Positions 41,586-50,825 of a stretch of 64,000 bases of DNA are shown piece by piece. The notes beneath the pieces were generated by a model. That model worked only from the letters and a program-made list of their open reading frames with translations, made no database searches and was not told the DNA's origin. The DNA comes from Nocardia sp. CDC159 (GTDB lineage Bacteria > Actinomycetota > Actinomycetes > Mycobacteriales > Mycobacteriaceae). Made by a program: the position numbers and the translations under genes. Positions within the stretch are counted from its first letter, which is position 1, and each line of letters starts with the position of its first letter. The stretch covers positions 186,001 through 250,000 of the forward strand of contig NZ_JAMRXH010000011.1 in the NCBI RefSeq assembly GCF_023740735.1, in the 5' to 3' direction.

Positions 41586-42700
41586 CGGGATTGCTTGCAG
41601 GAGCTCGGCTCTCGGTCCGGGCGCGGCGCGCCGCGGTGGCACTGGCCGCCTCGGTCGGCGTGCTGGCGGCGTCGGGCTGCGGCCTCACCGTGGAGAAGCT
41701 GCCGCTGCCCAAACCGGGCGTGACCGGTGACACCTATACCGTGCACGCGGTCTTCGCCAACGCGCTGAACCTCCCCGATCAGGCCAAGGTCAAGATCGGT
41801 GGTTCGGATGTCGGTGTGGTGTCGCATATCTCGACGAAGAACTTCCAGGCGGTCGTCGATCTGACCATCCGCAAGGACATCGAGCTGCCCGCGGGTTCGA
41901 CCGCCGAACTGCGGCAGGCGACCCCGCTCGGTGACGTCTTCGTCGCGGTGTCCAAGCCGAAGTCCGAGCCGGGTACACAGCTGCTGAAGAACGGCGACAC
42001 CATCGGCATCGAGAAGACCTCGGCCGGTGCGACCGTCGAGGAGCTGCTGCTGTCGATCTCTATGCTGTTCAACGGCGGTGGCGTCGCGGCGCTGGGGAAA
42101 CTGACCTCCGAACTGGATTCGGTGGTGGGCGGCCGCCCGGATCAGCTGGCCAATCTGATCCGTCAGATGACCAGCGTCACCACCACCCTGCACGCCAACA
42201 GCGAACGAATCGACAGCACCCTCAACGGTTTCGGCGCGCTGGCCAACACCATCGAGGCCCGGCACAACGAGCTCGGTCGGGTCGCCGACACGCTGCCCGG
42301 CATGATCGGCACCATCGCCGAGAACAATCAGCAGATCGGCGAGCTGCTGACCAAGGTGTCGACCACCAGCGCCGCCCTCGGCGACTACTCCGAAACCACC
42401 GGAACTCAGCTGGCCGACCTGCTCGACAATGTGCACAAGCTGATGGACGCGCTCGCGCGCACGCAGAACGATCTCGGCCCGCTGCTGGACGCCTTCCACG
42501 AGATCCGGCCGAAGATCGACTCCACCTTCAAGGGCAACTCGCTGGCGAATGCGCTCGTCCTCACGTCGCTCAATACCAGCCTGCTCACCGATCCCCCGCA
42601 AGGCAAATTCTTCGACCTGCGCGATCTGCACGACATGCAGGGCAGTCTGATCCAGGTGCTGCAGATCGTCTACAGCCGAGTCACGGGAGGCCACCGGTGA
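41582..42700 (+). CDS. mceE: MCE family lipoprotein, position E (LprK/LprN-like)
   Basis: 372 residues. Signal AAVALAASVGVLAASGC with lipobox ASGC, followed by GLTVEKLPLPKPGVTGDTYTV, the usual start of Mce E lipoproteins. The MCE domain is at about 50-130 and a long helical domain extends to about 330. It ends with LRDLHDMQGSLIQVLQIVYSRV. Four-base overlaps join it to mceD and mceF. Confidence 0.92.
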   Translation: MTGLLAGARLSVRARRAAVALAASVGVLAASGCGLTVEKLPLPKPGVTGDTYTVHAVFANALNLPDQAKVKIGGSDVGVVSHISTKNFQAVVDLTIRKDIELPAGSTAELRQATPLGDVFVAVSKPKSEPGTQLLKNGDTIGIEKTSAGATVEELLLSISMLFNGGGVAALGKLTSELDSVVGGRPDQLANLIRQMTSVTTTLHANSERIDSTLNGFGALANTIEARHNELGRVADTLPGMIGTIAENNQQIGELLTKVSTTSAALGDYSETTGTQLADLLDNVHKLMDALARTQNDLGPLLDAFHEIRPKIDSTFKGNSLANALVLTSLNTSLLTDPPQGKFFDLRDLHDMQGSLIQVLQIVYSRVTGGHR

Positions 42701-43866
42701 GCTGGCTGAAGCGGCACAAGCTGCTGCTGTCGAATGTGGGACTGGTGCTCGCGCTGGTGATCGGCGCGACCTATCTCGCCGTCACCGTGATGCGGGTCAA
42801 TCCGCTGCGCCAGACCTACACCGTGACGGTGAATCTCGACCGCTCCGGCGGCCTGCAGCCGGGCAACGATGTGACGCTGCGCGGCTACCGCATCGGCAAG
42901 GTGAACTCCATCGAGCTCGTCGATCGCGGGTCGGCCATCGCGGCCGAGGCCGAAATCGACAGCCGCTACCGAATTCCCGTCGACACCGCGATCGCCGTGC
43001 AGGCGCTGTCCGGCGCGGGCGAGCAGTACATCGACTTCCGGCCGTTCGCCGACGGCGGGCCGTATCTGGCCGACGGCGCCAAGATCGCCTTCGATCCGCA
43101 GAAGGTGCGCACGCCGACGCCGGTGTGGTCGGTGCTGGACAACTCCAGCGCGTTCTTCGCCCAGATCGATCCGGACCGGTTCAATGTCATTCTCACCGAA
43201 CTGGATACGGCCCTGAGTGGGGGACCCGATCAGCTGCGGCACATGATCGACGGGCTCAGCCTGGTGACCGCGGGTCTGGACAATCTGCTGCCGCAGACCG
43301 CCAACCTGCTGGCCAATCTGCGCACCATCGCCGCGACCACCTCCAACGCGCAGCCGGATCTGGGCACGCTGACCCGCAATTCGGGGACGCTGCTGACCCA
43401 GTTCAACAACGCCAACGAGGAACTGAAGAAGGTGCTCGACAAGGCGCCCGGCCAGATGGAGCAGCTGGGGGCCGTACTCGACCGGACGCAGGACCCGATC
43501 TCCAGCCTGGCCGCGAATTTCGTGGCCATCACCAAGGCCGCGCAGTTGCGCCAACCGGCGCTGCGGGCGCTGTTCCCGGCGCTGGTGGTGGGCAGTTCCG
43601 CCGCGGGCGTTCCGGCGCACGACAACGAGTTCCATACCATCGTCGATATCTGGCCGCGCCCGTTCTGTCAGTACGCCACCAAACCGGTCGCGCCCCAGGT
43701 GGTGCAGGACGGCACGCTGCCGCGGTGGAACTACTGCATCAATCCGCCCCCGGATCAGCAGATCCGTGGTTCTTCGAATGCGCCGCGGCCCGATGTGCCC
43801 AACAACGGCGCCCAGATGCCGACAGGGGTCGATCCGAACGAGCGGACCCTGCCCCCGGTGCGGTGA
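42697..43866 (+). CDS. mceF: MCE family protein, position F
   Basis: 389 residues. Membrane anchor LLLSNVGLVLALVIGATYLAVTV, MCE domain (YTVTVNLDRSGGLQPGNDVTLRGYRIGKV), helical region, and a C-terminal Cys-containing segment (RPFCQYATKP, RWNYCINPPPDQQ) before a Pro/Asn-rich tail. It is the last of the six Mce subunits. ATGA overlap with mceE. The mce-associated gene begins 135 bp downstream, so cotranscription is likely but less tight. Confidence 0.92.
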   Translation: MSWLKRHKLLLSNVGLVLALVIGATYLAVTVMRVNPLRQTYTVTVNLDRSGGLQPGNDVTLRGYRIGKVNSIELVDRGSAIAAEAEIDSRYRIPVDTAIAVQALSGAGEQYIDFRPFADGGPYLADGAKIAFDPQKVRTPTPVWSVLDNSSAFFAQIDPDRFNVILTELDTALSGGPDQLRHMIDGLSLVTAGLDNLLPQTANLLANLRTIAATTSNAQPDLGTLTRNSGTLLTQFNNANEELKKVLDKAPGQMEQLGAVLDRTQDPISSLAANFVAITKAAQLRQPALRALFPALVVGSSAAGVPAHDNEFHTIVDIWPRPFCQYATKPVAPQVVQDGTLPRWNYCINPPPDQQIRGSSNAPRPDVPNNGAQMPTGVDPNERTLPPVR

Positions 43867-44001
43867 GACGATGCCCGCGCGGTGGAAACACTATCGCGGC
43901 GGGCATACTCGCCGAGAGAACCTGTCCGGCCCGGGGCACTCCGGGTCGATCCGGCTACACGGTGTGCCGTGCGGCGCGCCGGGAAGGTGACAGATCGCTT
44001 C

Positions 44002-44817
44002 ATGTCCGATGACGACGCTGCCAAGGAAAAACCGAATACCGAGGCCGAGGCGACCGCGAAGGCCGATCGCCCGCAAGACAGCACCGCCGCGGACGTGACC
44101 GCCGAGAAATCCGAGCAGTCCGCGGCCGCGGAGCCGACGGTGCGGGTGTCCACCGCGCCACCGACGCAGGCCGAGCCCAAGCCCGCGGAGCGGGAGAAGA
44201 AGGAACGGTCCGGATCGCTGCTGCCGGTGGTCGCCGCATTCGGCGCGGGTGTGCTGCTGGTCGCGGCGATCACCGCGATCGTGGTGTTCTGGAAGCAGTC
44301 CGACGATCGTGGACAGCAGTTGGACGATCGCGACGCCGCGGCCCGGGCCGCCTGCGATTTCGGCAAGCAGATCGGTACCTACGACGCCAAGACCTTCGAC
44401 GACTACGTCAAGCGGGTCAAGGATCGATCGACCGGGGATTGGCTGACCCAGTTCGATGCCGCGTCCTCGGCCCTGCGCGAGCTGACCACCCAGGCCCAGG
44501 TGCGCTCGACCGTCGACGAGATCCACTGCGCGTGGGAGACCGGTGACGACGAAAAGGCCTCGGTGCTGCTGCTGATCACGCAGAACCAGTCCAAGGCCGC
44601 CACCCCGCAGCCGCAGCATCTGACCATCGGCGTGGTGGCGACGATGGAGAAGAAGGACGGCAAGTGGCTGGCCAGCTCCTTCAAGTCGCCGATGATGAAC
44701 GATCTCGGCGGCCCGGCCGGACCCGTCCCGGGCGAGCCCGGTACGCCCGCCCCGCAGAGCGAGCAGTCGCCGACCCCGGCTCCCAACGGCCCGGCCGGAA
44801 CTCAGCCGGGTCGCTGA
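44002..44817 (+). CDS. Mce-associated membrane protein (Mas-like)
   Basis: 271 residues. The acidic, Ala/Glu/Lys-rich cytoplasmic N-terminus (residues 1-70) precedes one membrane segment (LLPVVAAFGAGVLLVAAITAIVVF). An extracytoplasmic NTF2-like domain (about 100-225, DDRDAAARAACDFGKQIGTYDAKTFDDYVKRV) and a Pro-rich tail follow. This layout is typical of Mas proteins encoded after mce operons, which stabilise the transporter in mycobacteria. ATG 44002 and GTG 43987 are both plausible starts. A strong terminator follows. Confidence 0.87.
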   Translation: MSDDDAAKEKPNTEAEATAKADRPQDSTAADVTAEKSEQSAAAEPTVRVSTAPPTQAEPKPAEREKKERSGSLLPVVAAFGAGVLLVAAITAIVVFWKQSDDRGQQLDDRDAAARAACDFGKQIGTYDAKTFDDYVKRVKDRSTGDWLTQFDAASSALRELTTQAQVRSTVDEIHCAWETGDDEKASVLLLITQNQSKAATPQPQHLTIGVVATMEKKDGKWLASSFKSPMMNDLGGPAGPVPGEPGTPAPQSEQSPTPAPNGPAGTQPGR

Positions 44818-44831
44818 AACGCCGCCGAACG

Positions 44832-44867
44832 CCTCCGGCTGTGGGCGGGTGATACCACAGCCGGAGG
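44832..44867. terminator. Bidirectional hairpin terminator between mce locus and rnhA
   Basis: A 13-bp perfect stem (CCTCCGGCTGTGG at 44832-44844, complement at 44855-44867) with a 10-nt loop lies in the 69-bp gap between the convergent mce-associated gene and rnhA. No U-tract. Confidence 0.82.
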
Positions 44868-44886
44868 TCTCCGGGGCGGACCGGAG

Positions 44887-45480
44887 TCAGAACAGCGTGA
44901 GCGCGTCGGCGGGCTCGGCCGCCTGGGCAACGGCCGGGGCCTTTTTCGCGCGCGGGGGCGCGGTGACGACCTCGAGCGTGGTGGGTACGGCCGTGTCGAT
45001 CGCGGGTAATGCGGGCAGATCACTCGTGCCGGTGGGCAGGGCGTTGGGATCCGCGGCGGCCGCGCGGGCGGCCGCACCGGCCAGCTTGTCGGCCTCCTCG
45101 TTGAAGTAGTTGCCCACATGCCCGCGCACCCAGCGGAAGCGCACCGGGCCGGGACGGGTGGCGATGGCATGGTCGATGTGCTGGACCAGTTCGGCGTTCT
45201 TCACCGGGCCGCCGGACGAGGTGCGCCAGCCGTTGAGCCGCCAGCTCGACAGCCACTCCGAGGCGCATTTGATGGCATAGAGCGAATCGCTCTCGATGAG
45301 CAGCGGTTCCGGGCCCGGATGCGCCACGATCGCCTCCAGCACCGCCCGTAGCTCGGCGACCTGGTTGGTGCCCGAGGCCGCCCCGCCGCTCGCGGACGCG
45401 CCCTGGTGACCGACCCACGCCCAGCCGATGGCGCCACCGGGATTGCGCAGGCACGAACCGTCGGTGCTCACGATGATCAT
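44887..45480 (-). CDS. rnhA: Ribonuclease HI with C-terminal extension
   Basis: 197 residues. The RNase H fold spans residues 1-142 with carboxylates D7 (STDGSC), E43 (VAELRA), D65 (IESDSL) and D131 (EEADKLAG), plus the loop His121 (VRGHVGNYFNEEAD). It cleaves RNA in RNA/DNA hybrids. Residues about 145-197 are a Pro/Ala-rich tail without obvious fold. It converges on the mce locus. Confidence 0.92.
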   Translation of the reverse strand: MIIVSTDGSCLRNPGGAIGWAWVGHQGASASGGAASGTNQVAELRAVLEAIVAHPGPEPLLIESDSLYAIKCASEWLSSWRLNGWRTSSGGPVKNAELVQHIDHAIATRPGPVRFRWVRGHVGNYFNEEADKLAGAAARAAAADPNALPTGTSDLPALPAIDTAVPTTLEVVTAPPRAKKAPAVAQAAEPADALTLF

Positions 45481-45491
45481 GGTCGCCTACC

Positions 45492-46007
45492 CTACGCAAT
45501 CCGACCGACAACATCGGTCCCGTGGAATTCCTCTATCTCTCTTCGCAATTGCGCCTCGCTTCGCCGCACGGCGGAGGTGATGGCCGCATCGATCAATTTG
45601 GTGCACAGTCGAGCCACCAGGCCGCGTGGCGGGCGGTAGTCGGCCTCGGAGGTGAGTACCGAGCGCCCGTGGCCGAGCGGGTCGAACCGTAAGGTGAGCG
45701 TGCCGAGGTCGGCGACGGGCCGATCGGACCGCGCAGGCGCCACCTTCCCCGGCCGGCGCCTGCGCAGCGTGTATCCGATGACCACGTTGCGGCGGTACTC
45801 GGTGATCTCACATTCGACCGTGGGGCGCCACAACCCGAGCCGAACGGCGGCGGCATACACGGCACCCGGCCCGTGGCCGGCGTCGCCGACCGGTTCGAAT
45901 GCTGCGATGCCGAACATCCAGTCCGGCACGAACAGGTGGTTGTCGGTGTACGTGAACGCGACCTCCACCGGAGCCCCGACGTCGCTCGCGTACCTGATGT
46001 GGCCCAT
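45492..46007 (-). CDS. SRPBCC/polyketide cyclase-like lipid-binding fold protein
   Basis: 171 residues. It starts MGHIRYASDVGAPVEVAFTYTDNH, typical of the SRPBCC (START-like) superfamily in which a hydrophobic pocket binds ligands. The middle strands (EITEYRRNVVIGYTL, GTLTLRFDPLG) and C-terminal helix (LCTKLIDAAITSAVRRSEAQLRREIEEF) fit the fold. No enzymatic residues can be assigned. ATG 46007 has AGGAAG about 8 nt upstream. Its stop is 11 bp upstream of the rnhA start on the same strand. Confidence 0.8.
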   Translation of the reverse strand: MGHIRYASDVGAPVEVAFTYTDNHLFVPDWMFGIAAFEPVGDAGHGPGAVYAAAVRLGLWRPTVECEITEYRRNVVIGYTLRRRRPGKVAPARSDRPVADLGTLTLRFDPLGHGRSVLTSEADYRPPRGLVARLCTKLIDAAITSAVRRSEAQLRREIEEFHGTDVVGRIA

Positions 46008-46134
46008 AGGCTTGCTTCCTGTTCCACGGCTGCCGACAAAAGTACTACAGAAGTCCTCTTTATTGGCGGTTACCGTCGAATAACTCGCGCGCTCCGGCGT
46101 GTCCGGCACATATCCGGCGAACAGGACGAATAGG

Positions 46135-47334
46135 TCAATCGTCCAACCGAGCGACGATATGCTCGGCGATGGGCAGCGCGGAGGTGGCCGCCGGGGAGGG
46201 GGCGTTGAGGACATGGACCGAGCGGTCGGTGCGCTCGACCAAAAAGTCGTGCAGCAGCGTGCCGTCGTGGGCCACCGCCTGGGCCCGGATTCCGGCCGCG
46301 CGTGGCAGTAGATCGGCGAGGGTCAATTCCGGGCAGTACCTTCGGCATTCGGCCAGGTAGCCGCGCTTGAACAGCGAATTGCGCAGCTCCCGAAGCCCCG
46401 TGCGGGCATGGGCCGCCGCCACCCGGTGGAAGCCGCGATAGCCCAGGATCTCTCGGGCGTCGCGCAGATCGATGCTGCCCTTGCGATAGCCCTCGCGGGC
46501 CAGCCCGAGTACGGCATTGGGGCCGACGGTCAGCTCGCCATCGATGGTCGGGCTAAGGTGGACGCCCAGGAATGGCAGCTCCGGGTCGGGGATGGGATAG
46601 ATGAGGGTATTCACCAAACCCTTGCGATCGCTGGGCAACTGGTAGTACTCACCCCGAAAGGGGACGATACGCACCGGAATTCGCAGTCCGGCCAGCCGGG
46701 CCACCCGATCGGCCTGTAGTCCGGCGCAGGCCACCAGCCGCCGCGCCCGCCACGAGCCCGTGGGTCCGGCTACGACCACCGCGTCGGAAGTCTCGGTGAC
46801 CGCGGTGATCTCGGCGCCCAGCACGATCTCGCCCCCGGCCGCGCGGACCTCGCCCGCCAGCGCCACGGTCACCCGCGCGTAGTCGATGATGCCGGTGCTC
46901 GGCACGAACAGCGCGCCCACGCCGGTCACCCGCGGTTCGCGGCGGACCAGCTCGGCGGCGTCGAGCAGCTCCACCTCGACCCCGTTGGCGACCGAGCGCT
47001 CGTAGAGCGCGAGCATTCGCGCGTGCTCGGCGGCATCGGTGGCCACCAGCAGTTTTCCGCACACCTCGTACGGAATGCCCTGGGCCGCCGCGAACTCCTT
47101 GGTCCACTGCGCACCCCGGCGGCACATCCGTGCCTTGAGACTGCCGGGCGCGTAATAGATGCCGGAGTGGAGCACGCCGCTGTTGTGTCCGGTCTGGTGC
47201 ACGGCCAGCCCATCGGCCTTTTCGACCAGCAGCACACTCGCCCCGGGCCGGGTGGCCAGGAGGCGGTGGGCGGTGGCGACGCCGACGATGCCGCCGCCGA
47301 TCACGCAGTAGTCGTACACCCGGGCAAGTGTCAC
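46135..47334 (-). CDS. lhgO: L-2-hydroxyglutarate oxidase/dehydrogenase (LhgO)
   Basis: 399 residues. FAD-binding Rossmann motif GGGIVGVATAHRL at the N-terminus, then QTGHNSGVLHSGIYYAPGSLKARMCRRG, the LhgO fingerprint, and the C-terminal FLVERTDRSVHVLNAPSPAATSAL. The enzyme oxidises L-2-hydroxyglutarate to 2-oxoglutarate. Its start overlaps the stop of the upstream small membrane protein (47331-47334). Confidence 0.92.
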   Translation of the reverse strand: MTLARVYDYCVIGGGIVGVATAHRLLATRPGASVLLVEKADGLAVHQTGHNSGVLHSGIYYAPGSLKARMCRRGAQWTKEFAAAQGIPYEVCGKLLVATDAAEHARMLALYERSVANGVEVELLDAAELVRREPRVTGVGALFVPSTGIIDYARVTVALAGEVRAAGGEIVLGAEITAVTETSDAVVVAGPTGSWRARRLVACAGLQADRVARLAGLRIPVRIVPFRGEYYQLPSDRKGLVNTLIYPIPDPELPFLGVHLSPTIDGELTVGPNAVLGLAREGYRKGSIDLRDAREILGYRGFHRVAAAHARTGLRELRNSLFKRGYLAECRRYCPELTLADLLPRAAGIRAQAVAHDGTLLHDFLVERTDRSVHVLNAPSPAATSALPIAEHIVARLDD

Positions 47335-47996
47335 ACAGGGGGCCGGTGCAGTTGCATCGATTGCCTGCCGAGCAGGGGGTCGGAGAGGGCGACGGTGATC
47401 TCGCCGCTGCGGGTGTCGATGTCGGTGCTGATTCGGGTGATGCCCGCGGGATCGGCGGCGGCCTGCGCGCCGAGCTGGTGGGCCAGCGCGGTGGTGACGG
47501 CGGCGAGCACATTCGTATCGACCGTCATGGTCAGCGAATCCGGCTGTGGGCGGGTCACATTCGCCCCCACGTAGGTGTCGCCGGGCAGGCGCAGCCGCAC
47601 GGGGGCCGGGCCGGCCTGCGGCATACCGGTGGTCGCCGCGGTGGTCGGTGTGGGCGCGGCCGCCGGAAGGGATTCGGACAGTCCGGGCAGCGGGGTGAAC
47701 GGCAGCCGTACGGCCTCGGCGACGAGGCCGATCTCACCGGAAAGCCGTGCGGTACGCGCCGATTCGTGTCCGCCGCGCTCGTCGTCCGGCTCTCGTTCGG
47801 CGAGTCCCGTGCCGGGTAGCGCGATCTCGGTGCCGGGCATGCGGCCGGTCGCGGCGATCTGGTTGACGACGTAGGTTCCGGCGGCGACGGTCAGGCCGAT
47901 GCTGGCCATACCGGCGGCGACGATGGCGGTGTACTGGAGGATCTGGGTACGCCGTCGCCCGTCGGTGCGACGCCGTGTCGCGGGGTGCTGCGACAT
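47331..47996 (-). CDS. Membrane-anchored protein of unknown function
   Basis: 221 residues. A short basic N-terminus (RRRTDGRRRTQ) precedes one membrane segment (AIVAAGMASIGLTVAAGTYVV) and an extracytoplasmic Pro/Thr/Ala linker. A C-terminal domain follows (VRLRLPGDTYVGANVTRP, then ITRISTDIDTRSGEITVALSD). I do not recognise a family. ATG 47996 has GAAAGGA upstream; a longer frame lacks a ribosome-binding site. It is translationally coupled to lhgO, although its topology does not suggest the same pathway. Confidence 0.72.
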   Translation of the reverse strand: MSQHPATRRRTDGRRRTQILQYTAIVAAGMASIGLTVAAGTYVVNQIAATGRMPGTEIALPGTGLAEREPDDERGGHESARTARLSGEIGLVAEAVRLPFTPLPGLSESLPAAAPTPTTAATTGMPQAGPAPVRLRLPGDTYVGANVTRPQPDSLTMTVDTNVLAAVTTALAHQLGAQAAADPAGITRISTDIDTRSGEITVALSDPLLGRQSMQLHRPPV

Positions 47997-48418
47997 CTCG
48001 GTGCGTTCCTTTCCCGCTCCCCTGGGAGTCCCCCTGCCCACGCCGACTCGCACCGTTGAAAGCCGAACGCGTGTCCAGATTACTGTGTCGCCGAGTACGA
48101 CACCGAAACGCTGCGACCAAGATCACAACTCGAATGCTGGACTGTAAGATCGTCATTGCCGCCCAACGGGACAATTGTCACGATTCCGAGCGGACGAATT
48201 TCTTTGTGCGTCAGGTGTTTCCGGCGCGGAACAGGTGGGTAAACAATTCTTTAGCTGGCGAGCGTCCGCTTCGACTGCCAACTCGAAGACCTCCGGCCAA
48301 CGGCGTCCGGTCGGCAACAGGCACGGCGCACCCAAAGTTGGCGCTCGCCCGCTCTCGCGCTGTCGCCGGACGCCGTGGCGAGGCCGCCCCGTGCACGCAC
48401 GGGGCGGCCGTCCCCGGA
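47997..48418. other. Intergenic region upstream of the membrane protein/lhgO unit
   Basis: 422 bp between the membrane-protein start and the downstream end of the next minus-strand gene. It contains the terminator at 48382-48409 and presumably the promoter of the unit near 48060-48200, where the sequence is locally AT-richer (GGACAATTGTCACG at 48170). I found no supported gene or RNA. Confidence 0.5.
48382..48409 (-). terminator. Hairpin terminator after the maleylpyruvate isomerase-like gene
   Basis: GGCCGCCCCGTGC (48382-48394) pairs perfectly with 48397-48409. It starts 9 bp beyond the stop of the TIGR03084-type gene. No U-tract follows. Confidence 0.72.
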
Positions 48419-49213
48419 TCAGTGCGCGAATTGTCCTGCGGTGCGGCCTGTTCCGGCCGGTCCCGCGAAAGCCTGTGCGATACCCAACCATTCGACCGCA
48501 TCGGGTCCGTGTGCGGTGACGGCCAGATCGCCGGGGTGGCGGCGCTGGGTGACCAGCAGGCAGAAATCCAGCGCGGGCCCCTCGACCCGCTGTGCCGCCT
48601 CCTCGGGTCCCCAGGTCCACAGCTCGCCGCCGGGGCCGCGCAGTTCGACCCGGAACTCTTCGGCGGGCGGCGTGCGACCGTGCACCTGGTACGCGAAGTT
48701 CCTGGTGCGCACGCCCAGGTGGGCGATGTTGCGCAGGCGCACGGTCGGGGTGCGGTTCGCGCCGAGTGCGTCGGCCACGTCCTGGCCGTGTGCCCAGGTC
48801 TCCATCAGCCGCGCGCTGACCATCGAGGCCGGGCTCATCGGCGGCCCGAACCAGGGCAGTTTCGTCCCGGGTGGCACCGCCCGCAGCGCCGGTGCGAGGG
48901 TCGCGCGGCCGCGCCGCCAGCGTGCGAGCAGTTCGGGAGCGGGTGTGGCCGCGGCCTGTTCGGCCGCCTCGTCGACGAAGGTCAGCGCCCGCGGCAGTGC
49001 CTCGCGCACCAGCTCCCCGAACGCCTCGGCATCGGTGGCCGAGAGCGCGGCGACCTCATCGGTCCAGGTCAGATGACCGATCTGATGTGCGATCGTCCAC
49101 CCCGCGGCGGGCGTCGGACGCGCCCACTCCGCCGACGGCAGTCCGGCCACCAGGGCGTCCAGATCCGTGCATTCCGCCTCGAGGTCGGCGAGCAGCGCCT
49201 GCAGATCAACCAC
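48419..49213 (-). CDS. TIGR03084/maleylpyruvate isomerase-like DinB-fold metal-binding protein
   Basis: 264 residues. The N-terminal DinB-like four-helix domain has likely metal-binding His residues (GWTIAHQIGHLTWTDEVAAL, METWAHGQDVADALG). A C-terminal domain (YQVHGRTPPAEEFRVELRGPGGELWTWGPEEAAQRVEGP) matches the TIGR03084 family related to mycothiol-dependent maleylpyruvate isomerases. The enzymatic role is unknown. The start GTG 49213 gives the family N-terminus VDLQALLADLEAE but lacks a strong ribosome-binding site. Confidence 0.85.
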   Translation of the reverse strand: MVDLQALLADLEAECTDLDALVAGLPSAEWARPTPAAGWTIAHQIGHLTWTDEVAALSATDAEAFGELVREALPRALTFVDEAAEQAAATPAPELLARWRRGRATLAPALRAVPPGTKLPWFGPPMSPASMVSARLMETWAHGQDVADALGANRTPTVRLRNIAHLGVRTRNFAYQVHGRTPPAEEFRVELRGPGGELWTWGPEEAAQRVEGPALDFCLLVTQRRHPGDLAVTAHGPDAVEWLGIAQAFAGPAGTGRTAGQFAH

Positions 49214-49237
49214 GGATTCAGCATCGCAGGACAACTC

Positions 49238-49262
49238 AAAAAAATGCAAGCATGCGTGCTTG
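49238..49262 (-). terminator. Intrinsic terminator of the DUF445 gene
   Basis: CAAGCA-TGCG-TGCTTG (49247-49262) forms a 6-bp stem; on the minus strand it is followed by CA and seven T residues (49238-49244). It starts 5 bp after the DUF445 stop at 49267. This is one of only two U-tract terminators noticed in the window. Confidence 0.82.
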
Positions 49263-49266
49263 TTAT

Positions 49267-50622
49267 TTACCAGCCGAACAGCACCAGATGTACCGCGCCG
49301 ACCACCAGGCCCAGCGCCGCGCCGTGCAGATACAGCAGCCAGGCGTCCTGTTCGACCGAGGCGTAGAACATCTCCATGAACTCGCCGGGGGTGAGCTGGC
49401 GCAGTTTGCGGGTGGCGAAATCGTCGATCGTCTTGGCCTGTTCCGCCGCGAACTCCTCGTCCTCGGCCAGGCTCGGCGCGAGGCCGACGGCCGCACCGGC
49501 CGCACCGACCTTGAGGTTGTCGAATTGGCGGCGGCCGAAGGCCATCCGCACGACCGAGGTGGTCGGGCCGAGCTGACGATGGATCTCCTCGGACACCAGG
49601 CGCTCGATGAGCCTGCGGGTCTTGTCGCCGTTGGGGCCCTCGAGCAGTTCGGTGGCCAGATTGGGCAGCGTCAGCACCTGGTAGGCCAGGATGCGGCCGA
49701 GGTCGGCGGCGGCCTGGGGCTGGCGCTTGGCCAGCAGCGCCTGGCGCCACAGATACCGGTAGCGCGGCTGGGGATCGCCGGGCTCGAACACCATCTTGAT
49801 GGCGATCACGTTCACCACGACGCCGATCGCGGCCGCCGCGGTCAGCACCACCGCCCAGCCCGGAATCCAGCCGAGCACCGGAATGTCATGGTGCACCTGC
49901 ATATACAGCGCGAGCAGGAATCCGAAGGGCGCGCCGAGCAGGCCGATGCGGATCATGAAGCGCAGCTCCGGCGCCGCGATCGTGGTGGTCAGATCCTTGA
50001 GGATGTAGGGATTGGCGCGCAGGTACCGGATGACGAAGCTCTTGATATCGATGAGCTGATCGACGTTGTCGCCGAGCTGCTCGAAGGCGCGCCGGGTCAG
50101 CGCGGGTAATTCGCGCTCCACCCGCTGGTACAGGATCGCGCGCGCCGGACGCGGCACCGCGCGCCACAGGTCGGGGTTCTCCCGCATCATGATCTCGTCG
50201 ACGATCGGCTGCACCCGCGTGCGGGCGACCTCGGCGATGTAGTCCGCGACGCCCTCGAGGTCGAGTTCGTGGATGAAGTCCTTCGGGCTGCCGATGCGCA
50301 TGATCGCCATATCGACGCAGATACTGGCCATCTTCTCGGCGCGGGCGGGGATGAAGCCCTGGAAGCCGATCTGCCTACCATCCCCGGAGAAGGTCGGCAA
50401 TACCTGGACGCGGCGCGGGAAGTAGGGGTACAGCACGTGCAGCCCCGGAATGCGGATGCCGCGGAAGAACACCGGCCAGAACAGCATCAGCACGCCGGTC
50501 CAGTTGGTCAGCCATCCGGCCAGCGCGCTGAAGATCGGGAAGGTGATCAGGTCGACGACGACTTTCGGCTGGCCGGTGAGGTGTTCCCAGTCGATGAACA
50601 CCCCGCCGGCGAGTGTCGTCAT
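49267..50622 (-). CDS. DUF445 membrane protein
   Basis: 451 residues. Membrane segments lie near the N-terminus (LITFPIFSALAGWLTNWTGVLMLFWPVFF) and in the middle (MIRIGLLGAPFGFLLALYMQ; VVLTAAAAIGVVVNVIAIKMV). GWLTN...PVFF and VVNVIAIKMVFEP are the paired repeats characteristic of DUF445/YheB-like proteins. A last hydrophobic segment closes the C-terminus. Function unknown. ATG 50622 has AAGGGGGA about 10 nt upstream. Confidence 0.85.
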   Translation of the reverse strand: MTTLAGGVFIDWEHLTGQPKVVVDLITFPIFSALAGWLTNWTGVLMLFWPVFFRGIRIPGLHVLYPYFPRRVQVLPTFSGDGRQIGFQGFIPARAEKMASICVDMAIMRIGSPKDFIHELDLEGVADYIAEVARTRVQPIVDEIMMRENPDLWRAVPRPARAILYQRVERELPALTRRAFEQLGDNVDQLIDIKSFVIRYLRANPYILKDLTTTIAAPELRFMIRIGLLGAPFGFLLALYMQVHHDIPVLGWIPGWAVVLTAAAAIGVVVNVIAIKMVFEPGDPQPRYRYLWRQALLAKRQPQAAADLGRILAYQVLTLPNLATELLEGPNGDKTRRLIERLVSEEIHRQLGPTTSVVRMAFGRRQFDNLKVGAAGAAVGLAPSLAEDEEFAAEQAKTIDDFATRKLRQLTPGEFMEMFYASVEQDAWLLYLHGAALGLVVGAVHLVLFGW

Positions 50623-50825
50623 CGTGGGATCCCCCTTGCGCAGAACCTGGACGTGAGATGTCGGGATTCCAACATTTCCATCGGTCCAATCGAGTGTCAA
50701 TCGCGGTGGGTCGGGCCGTTTTCACCCGTCGTTCGCCGTCAGGCAAACAGGATTCGGCGCGCGGGTCGCGCATCCGAGAATACTGGTCACTCGACCAATC
50801 TGGTGATGCGAGAGGGAGCACAGGG

